The translations under genes and the position numbers were made by a program. DNA of 64,000 bases from Streptomyces sp. NBC_01314 (GTDB taxonomy: Bacteria; Actinomycetota; Actinomycetes; Streptomycetales; Streptomycetaceae), in contig NZ_CP108394.1 of assembly GCF_041435215.1 (NCBI RefSeq), forward strand, positions 10,664,001 to 10,728,000, read 5' to 3'. The notes beneath the pieces are model-generated. The model saw only the letters and a list, made by a program, of their open reading frames with translations, did no database searches and was not told the DNA's origin. Within the stretch, counting starts at the first letter, position 1, and every line of letters starts with the position of its first letter. This document shows positions 59,475 to 64,000 of this stretch, one piece after another.

Positions 59475-59910
59475 CGTCGAGCCGCTCCACGCGGGCCACG
59501 TTCTCCCGGTCATCGGCGTCCTGGCTGGCCTCGGCGGCGAACCAGGCGTCAAGGATCTCCTTCAGCAGCGGTTCGGAGGTCAGCCGCAGTCCGATCGCCA
59601 GGACGTTGGCGTCGTTCCAGCGGCGGGCGCCGTCGGCCGTGTACGCGTCCGTGCACAGGGCGGCCCGTACCCCGGGCACCTTGTTCGCGGCGATCGACGC
59701 GCCGGTGCCCGTCCAGCAGCACACGACGGCCTGGTCCGACGCACCGGAGGCGACCTCGCGCGCCGCCGCCTCCGAGCAGGCCGCCCACTGGGGGTCGTCC
59801 CCGGTGCGCAGCGCGCCATGGGTCAGCACTTCGTGGCCCCGGCCGCGCAACTCCGCGAGGAGGAAGCGGGCGACGGGCTCGTCCATGTCCGAGGAGACGG
59901 AGATCCGCAT
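59446..59910 (-). CDS. RpiB/LacAB-family sugar-phosphate isomerase
   Basis: ATG 59910 (MRISVSSDMDEPVARFLLAE) gives 154 residues of the RpiB/LacA/LacB family. Conserved features are the EPVARFLL nucleotide-like loop, CSEAAAREVASG, the active-site VVCCWTGTGASIAANKVPGV and AYTADGARRWNDANVLAIGL. The family isomerises ribose-5-phosphate, allose-6-phosphate or galactose-6-phosphate. The Cys in CWTGTG matches the catalytic Cys of RpiB. Which sugar is used is unknown. Located between the kinase and MarR genes, same strand as MarR. Confidence 0.9.
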   Translation of the reverse strand: MRISVSSDMDEPVARFLLAELRGRGHEVLTHGALRTGDDPQWAACSEAAAREVASGASDQAVVCCWTGTGASIAANKVPGVRAALCTDAYTADGARRWNDANVLAIGLRLTSEPLLKEILDAWFAAEASQDADDRENVARVERLDVSRGTGRAG

Positions 59911-59942
59911 GCCCCCGAGGCTACCCGGCACGCGGCCCCCGG

Positions 59943-60398
59943 CTACGGGCGCGGCCACGTCTTGCCGTGCAGCCGCTCGATGCTCGTGTTGAAACGCTCC
60001 AGGTAGTCGGCGAACCCGGCGATGTCGTCCTCGGACCAGCCTTCCAGTACCAGGGCGAGGCTGCGGACGTTGCCCTCCCGCTCCTCGTCCAGCCGACGCT
60101 CGCCCTCCTCGGTGATACGGAACTTGCGCGCCACGCCGCCCTCCGGGTCGAGGATGTGCTCGACCAGCCCGGCCCGCAGGGTGGCGGCGGTCTGCCGGCG
60201 CAGGGTGGAGGCGTCCAGGCCGAAGGCGTCGCTCAGCTCGCTGATCGACATCGGCCCCTCGACCCGGATGCGGCTGAGGAGGATGTACGCGCTGCGCTCC
60301 AGCGTGGAGTCCCTGCGGCGCCCCTTGGTCTGGCTCAGATGCTGATAACGCCCGAGCAGCATGTTCTCGTACTCGACCCGGCGCGTCGGCTCTTCCAC
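59943..60398 (-). CDS. MarR-family repressor
   Basis: A 151-residue MarR protein from a GTG at 60398. The winged helix is SISELSDAFGLDASTLRRQTAA with the wing DPEGGVARKFRITEEGERRL and a dimerisation C-terminus. It is divergent from an MFS efflux gene, with a 191-bp region full of GTGCAT/ATGCAC dyads, so it most likely represses the pump and itself until a drug-like ligand binds. It is 33 bp upstream of the isomerase gene and may share its transcript. Confidence 0.92.
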   Translation of the reverse strand: MEEPTRRVEYENMLLGRYQHLSQTKGRRRDSTLERSAYILLSRIRVEGPMSISELSDAFGLDASTLRRQTAATLRAGLVEHILDPEGGVARKFRITEEGERRLDEEREGNVRSLALVLEGWSEDDIAGFADYLERFNTSIERLHGKTWPRP

Positions 60399-60487
60399 GG
60401 TCGCCTACCTTCTCGTTGCGGACACCGCCAGGGCGATCTTTCCATCCCGGCCGGCAGGGCCCGCCGGACCGGGCAGCACACCATGAT

Positions 60488-60546
60488 GTGCATCATGCAC
60501 GAGACGTGTGCCATGCATGGTCCAGGTATGCTGCACGCCAGGTGCA
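60488..60546. promoter_or_regulatory. MarR operator cluster
   Basis: Three dyads lie within 59 bp of the MarR/MFS divergent region: GTGCAT-C-ATGCAC (60488-60500, perfect), CCATGCATGG (60511-60520, perfect) and TGCAC-GCCAG-GTGCA (60532-60546, perfect). All contain the TGCA core. The spacing of their centres is about two helical turns each (21-24 bp). Confidence 0.65.
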
Positions 60547-60589
60547 TGACGTATGCCCCGCCACCGGTACATCGCACGGAGGAACCCCC

Positions 60590-62062
60590 TTGACGGCCAA
60601 CCCCCCGCCCGCCACCCGACCGGGCGGTGTCATCGCGACGCTGGCGCTCGCCGGCATCGTCGCCGCGATCATGCAGACACTGGTGACACCGCTGCTCACC
60701 GACCTGCCCACGATCCTCGGCACCAGCGCCGCCAACGCCTCCTGGGTGATCACCGCGACCCTGCTGACGGGAGCCGTCTTCGGCCCGATCGGCGGACGCC
60801 TCGGCGACCTCTACGGCAAGCGCCGCATGCTCCTGGTCTGCTGTGCCCCGCTGATCGCCGGCTCGGTGGTGTGCGCGCTGTCCTCGACCGTCGTCCCGAT
60901 GATCGTGGGCCGGGGCCTGCAGGGCATCGGCATGGGCGTGGTCCCGCTCGGCATCAGCCTGCTGCGTGACGTCATTGCGCCGGAGAAGCTCAGCGGCTCC
61001 ATCGCCCTGGTCAGCGCCTCCCTGGGCATCGGCGCCGGCCTCGGCCTGCCGATCGCCGCCGCGGTCGCCCAGTACGCGAGCTGGCGGGTGCTGTTCTGGG
61101 GCGCCGCCGGCCTGGCCGTCGCGGTCACCACCATGATCTGGTTCCTCGTCCCCGAGACCCCCGCCGGGGCCAGGGGGCAGCGCTTCGACTTCGTCGGCGC
61201 CCTCGGCCTCGGCGGCGGTGTGGTGTGCCTGCTGCTCGCCGTGTCCAAGGGCGCGGACTGGGGCTGGGGTTCCGCGACCACGCTCGCCCTGTTCACCGCC
61301 GCCGCGGCATCCCTGCTGTCCTGGGGTTTCTGGGAGCTGCGCACCCGCGAGCCGCTGGTCGACCTGCGCACCACCGCCCACCCGCGCGTGCTGCTCACCA
61401 ACGTCGCCTCGGTCCTCGTCGGCTTCGGCATGTACGCGCAGTCGCTGATCACTCCGCAGCTCCTGAGGCTGCCTGAGGCCACCGGCTACGGTCTGGGCCA
61501 GTCGATGCTGGCCATGGCGCTGTGGATGGCCCCGGCCGGGCTGATGATGATGGCGCTCTCCCCGCTCGGCGGAAAGCTCACCAACGCCCGCGGGCCCAAG
61601 TTCACACTGGTCACCGGCTCCCTGGTGATCGGCACCGGCTACGGCCTCGCGCTGGCTCTGATGGGTTCCACCTGGGGCCTGCTGATCGTCTCCCTGGTCG
61701 TCAGCTCGGGCGTCGGTCTCGCGTACGGCGCCATGCCCGCGCTGATCATGAGCACGGTGCCGTTGTCCGAGACGGCCTCCGCCAACAGTTTCAACACGCT
61801 GATGCGCGCCCTGGGCACCTCCACCGCCGCCGCCGTGGTCGGTGTGGTCCTCGCCCAGATGACCACCACGCTCGGCGGCTTCACCCTGCCCTCGGAGGCA
61901 GGCTTCCGTACCGGTCTGATGATCGGCTGCGGGGCCGCTCTGGTCGCCGCCGCGGTCGCCGTGTTCATCCCCGCCGCACGGGTCGCCACCTCCGAGTCCG
62001 GCCCCGAGCAGCAGGAGCAGCAGGAGCCGAGCACGGCGGAGGCACCGGCTTCCGCCGCGTAA
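60590..62062 (+). CDS. MFS multidrug efflux transporter (DHA2-like)
   Basis: TTG 60590 with GGAGGA 7 nt upstream gives 490 residues; the frame extends upstream over the operators and is not used. Membrane helices begin at VIATLALAGIVAAIMQTLVT. MFS motif A is seen as GRLGDLYGKRRML. Motif C-like SLGIGAGLGLPIAAAVAQYA and about 13-14 helices overall place it with DHA2-type drug:H+ antiporters. The C-terminal tail is charged and Gln-rich. The adjacent MarR gene suggests inducible resistance to a toxic compound. Confidence 0.92.
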   Translation: MTANPPPATRPGGVIATLALAGIVAAIMQTLVTPLLTDLPTILGTSAANASWVITATLLTGAVFGPIGGRLGDLYGKRRMLLVCCAPLIAGSVVCALSSTVVPMIVGRGLQGIGMGVVPLGISLLRDVIAPEKLSGSIALVSASLGIGAGLGLPIAAAVAQYASWRVLFWGAAGLAVAVTTMIWFLVPETPAGARGQRFDFVGALGLGGGVVCLLLAVSKGADWGWGSATTLALFTAAAASLLSWGFWELRTREPLVDLRTTAHPRVLLTNVASVLVGFGMYAQSLITPQLLRLPEATGYGLGQSMLAMALWMAPAGLMMMALSPLGGKLTNARGPKFTLVTGSLVIGTGYGLALALMGSTWGLLIVSLVVSSGVGLAYGAMPALIMSTVPLSETASANSFNTLMRALGTSTAAAVVGVVLAQMTTTLGGFTLPSEAGFRTGLMIGCGAALVAAAVAVFIPAARVATSESGPEQQEQQEPSTAEAPASAA

Positions 62063-62099
62063 CGGCGCGGGGTCGTGGGCGCTCGTGACCGCCGCGCCG
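62063..62099 (+). terminator. Hairpin after the MFS gene
   Basis: CGGCGCGG (62063-62070) and CCGCGCCG (62092-62099) form an 8-bp perfect stem over a 21-nt loop directly after the TAA. Confidence 0.5.
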
Positions 62100-62114
62100 G
62101 GGTGCGGCCGGCGG

Positions 62115-62795
62115 CTACGGCGAGGTGGGGGAATCCAGGGACTGGACGGTGATGGACCACGGTCCGTCGGAGCGGGCGTAGATGAGGCAGGGGCCGGTGA
62201 GGGGGGCTTCGCCGTGCCAGGGGCCGACATGGTTGGCCAGCTCGTCGAGGAAGCCGGTGCCGTCCGGTTCGAAGGTGTCGACGAGGAAGTAGCCACCGTC
62301 GTCGGACCGCGGATCGCCCTCGTACCGGAGGGTCGCGATCCCGGGGCCGCCGGTGTGGCACAGCACGTCCGAGGCGGTACGGCGCGTGTGGCCCTCGCAG
62401 GTCAGCGCGCTCGACACCGGGCTCACGTCGACCGTCCACGGGCCGTCCGCCTGTACCCGGAGCGCCCGCACCGGCCGGTCGTCGGCGTTCACCAGGGCGC
62501 GGCACGAGAAGGGCCCGTCGGTGTAGACGAGCTGGCTCTGGGAGTGCAGCCTCCCGTCCAGGGCGTCCACGACGAAGTGCCCGGTTCCCGTGTGCGTGAT
62601 GTCGAGGATGACCGGCCCCGTCCCGCTGGTCAGCTGGGTGACCTTGTCTCCGTCACCGCCGATCCGCTGCAGCGCCGGGCCGCCCGCGGTGAGCAGCGGG
62701 GGCGCCTGCCGAGGTGGCTCGTCGCTCTTGGGGACCCGGGACAGCGGCTCCACAACGGCCCGTCGCTTCGCACGGTCGCGCTGAAACCACTTCAT
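62115..62795 (-). CDS. Conserved hypothetical protein with duplicated beta domain (226 aa)
   Basis: ATG 62795 (MKWFQRDRAKRRAVVEPLSR) with GGGGGG upstream gives 226 residues. After a basic, proline-rich N-terminus of 50 residues come two related beta-rich repeats: GTGHFVVDALDGRLHSQSQL with ADGPWTVDVSP, and GGYFLVDTFEPDGTGFLDEL with SDGPWSITVQ. Two cysteine-containing strands (SSALTCEG and GPCLIYARS) are present. No signal peptide is clear. I know of no function. Positions 62796-63176 are promoter and intergenic sequence with no gene. Confidence 0.75.
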   Translation of the reverse strand: MKWFQRDRAKRRAVVEPLSRVPKSDEPPRQAPPLLTAGGPALQRIGGDGDKVTQLTSGTGPVILDITHTGTGHFVVDALDGRLHSQSQLVYTDGPFSCRALVNADDRPVRALRVQADGPWTVDVSPVSSALTCEGHTRRTASDVLCHTGGPGIATLRYEGDPRSDDGGYFLVDTFEPDGTGFLDELANHVGPWHGEAPLTGPCLIYARSDGPWSITVQSLDSPTSP

Positions 62796-63176
62796 CGAGT
62801 GCCCCCCTGATGACGTCTGCGCACAGTATTGGACGTCGGGGCCGCCGCGTATACGGCAATGGGCGAGGCGGGGTGCGATGTGGACCCAACGGCCTTGTCC
62901 CGTAAGGAGGTTGGAGTGGCGTGCGGGCTCATGGACGGCAATCCCCGGCCGTGTGAACTGCGGGATTGTGTCGTTCGTCATTGTTTGCGGGGGAGTGGGA
63001 ATCGGCGGGTATCGTCCTCGTCCCGACCGGGCATGGTGAGGGGGGCGGAACGTGCCCGGGGCATGCGGCGCGCGACGACGGAGTCGTGTGTGTCGGCGGC
63101 GCCGGGGCCGCCCGTTCCGTACTCAGGTGAATGTGGTCACGCGTGCTGCCCACGTGTGGTGCGTGAAAGGGGAGCC

Positions 63177-64000
63177 ATGGCGCTGCCGGTCGGGTCCGAG
63201 GACGTTCTGCCGCAGCCGATGCTGAGCCCGCTGACACCAGTCGCGGTCTTCCTGGTGGTCACTGTCGCCCCGGGCGGCGAGTCGACGGCCCGCGGGGTGC
63301 TGGCCGGACTCGCCGGGCTGGAGAGGGCGGTGGGCTTCTCCAGCCCCGAAGGCGCCCTGGGCTGCGTGGCCGGGATCGGCGCGGAGGCCTGGGACCGGCT
63401 CTTCGGCTCCTCCCGGCCCGCCGCCCTGCACCCCTTCCGGGAGCTGGACGGCCCCCGGCACCGGGCCGTGTCCACACCGGGCGACCTGCTCTTCCACATC
63501 CGGGCGACGCGCGTGGACCTGTGCTTCGCCCTGGCCGCCGAGATCATGCGGCAACTGCGCGGCGCGGCCACCCTGGAGGACGAGGTCCAGGCCTTCGCGT
63601 ACTTCGACTCGCGCAACCTTCTCGGCTTCGTCGACGGCACGGAGAACCCGGTCGGACGTGTGGCCGCCGAGGCGGTCCTCGTCGGCGACGAGGACCCCGG
63701 CTTCCGCGGCGGCACCTATGTGCTCGTGCAGAAGTACCTGCACGACGTGGACTCGTGGGAGAAACTCCCCGTCGAGGCGCAGGAGAAGGTCATCGGCCGG
63801 ACCAAGCTGACCAACCTGGAGCTGGACGTGGAGGGTTCGCACGTCGACGTCAACACCATCGTCGACCCGGACGGCACCGAGCAGCGCATACTGCGCGCCG
63901 CCATGCCCTTCGGCAGGCCCGGGCAGGGCGAGTTCGGCACGTACTTCATCGCCTACGCCCGCGACCCCGGGATCCCCGAGGCCATGCTGCGGAAGATGTT
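63177..64000 (+). CDS. Dyp-type heme peroxidase, N-terminal part (YfeX/DypB class)
   Basis: The gene runs off the right edge; 274 residues are visible from ATG 63177 (GGGGAG 5-10 nt upstream). The distal-heme signature GFVDGTENP is present with Asp153, and AFAYFDSRNLLG precedes it. A likely proximal histidine lies in VEGSHVDVNTI. No twin-arginine signal is present, so the enzyme is cytoplasmic like DypB and YfeX, not secreted like DypA. Such enzymes use H2O2 to oxidise dyes, aromatics or porphyrins. No encapsulin gene is visible before the edge. Confidence 0.94.
   Translation, partial: MALPVGSEDVLPQPMLSPLTPVAVFLVVTVAPGGESTARGVLAGLAGLERAVGFSSPEGALGCVAGIGAEAWDRLFGSSRPAALHPFRELDGPRHRAVSTPGDLLFHIRATRVDLCFALAAEIMRQLRGAATLEDEVQAFAYFDSRNLLGFVDGTENPVGRVAAEAVLVGDEDPGFRGGTYVLVQKYLHDVDSWEKLPVEAQEKVIGRTKLTNLELDVEGSHVDVNTIVDPDGTEQRILRAAMPFGRPGQGEFGTYFIAYARDPGIPEAMLRKM

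Noticed and set aside
1..64000. Secondary-metabolite gene cluster
   Set aside because: Acyl-CoA synthetases and thiolase-like genes occur, but there are no PKS, NRPS, terpene or RiPP core enzymes; the island reads as catabolic.
1..64000. CRISPR arrays and tRNA genes
   Set aside because: No regularly spaced identical repeats of CRISPR type and no cloverleaf candidates were recognised; all tandem repeats found are short-unit GC repeats without spacers.

Overview
The window is very GC-rich actinobacterial DNA and almost certainly comes from a Streptomyces chromosome. The evidence is the codon bias and the families present: an SsgA-like sporulation protein, a DUF397 protein, an NsdA/NsdB-like regulator, a CGNR zinc-finger protein, an SPW-repeat membrane protein, a Dyp peroxidase and many GNAT acetyltransferases. 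I see no rRNA, tRNA, CRISPR array or complete biosynthetic gene cluster.

Layout. Positions 1-13100 hold an acyl-CoA catabolic island: three acyl-CoA synthetases (the first cut by the window edge), an enoyl-CoA hydratase, a two-part DUF35 protein and two thiolase-like proteins in one overlapping operon. The island is interrupted by a large serine integrase whose start lies just beside the broken end of a penicillin-acylase-type gene. Positions 13100-25200 hold mostly housekeeping or developmental genes: a transglutaminase-like protein, a CGNR regulator, a secreted amidase, an aminoglycoside-phosphotransferase-like kinase divergent from an NsdA-like TPR regulator, a PAS-PP2C phosphatase, an SsgA-like protein and a baeRF protein. 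Positions 25300-35000 hold a secreted tripeptidyl peptidase, GNATs, an acyltransferase, a second phosphotransferase-like protein and an ArsR-SRPBCC fusion with a very clear operator.

Positions 35100-39500 hold the wreck of a light-response locus: a divergent pair of broken genes, an ECF sigma factor and a LitR-type MerR/cobalamin regulator. They sit next to an intact DNA photolyase and an SDR-DUF2867 gene. Positions 39800-43500 hold a decaying sulfonate-sulfur locus: a LysR gene broken by a 7-bp duplication, a leaderless RRRHVDL-type leader peptide, a GC hairpin, an intact SsuE-like flavin reductase, a fragment of SsuD and an acyl-CoA-dehydrogenase-like oxidoreductase.

Positions 43700-55400 hold mixed metabolic and secreted proteins: aldo/keto reductases, adenosine deaminase, a DinB protein, two secreted proteins and a membrane-anchored HTH protein. 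Positions 55400-59500 hold a signalling module of an FHA-FHA-ABC exporter, an SH3-like protein and a Ser/Thr kinase, matching in type the PknF/Rv1747 pair of mycobacteria. The window ends with a divergent MarR/MFS pair with palindromes between them, a duplicated-domain protein and the start of a Dyp peroxidase.

The most notable themes are regulatory decay with retained enzymes (light and sulfonate loci), the integrase-truncated acylase, the leader-peptide/attenuator region and the phospho-signalling ABC module.
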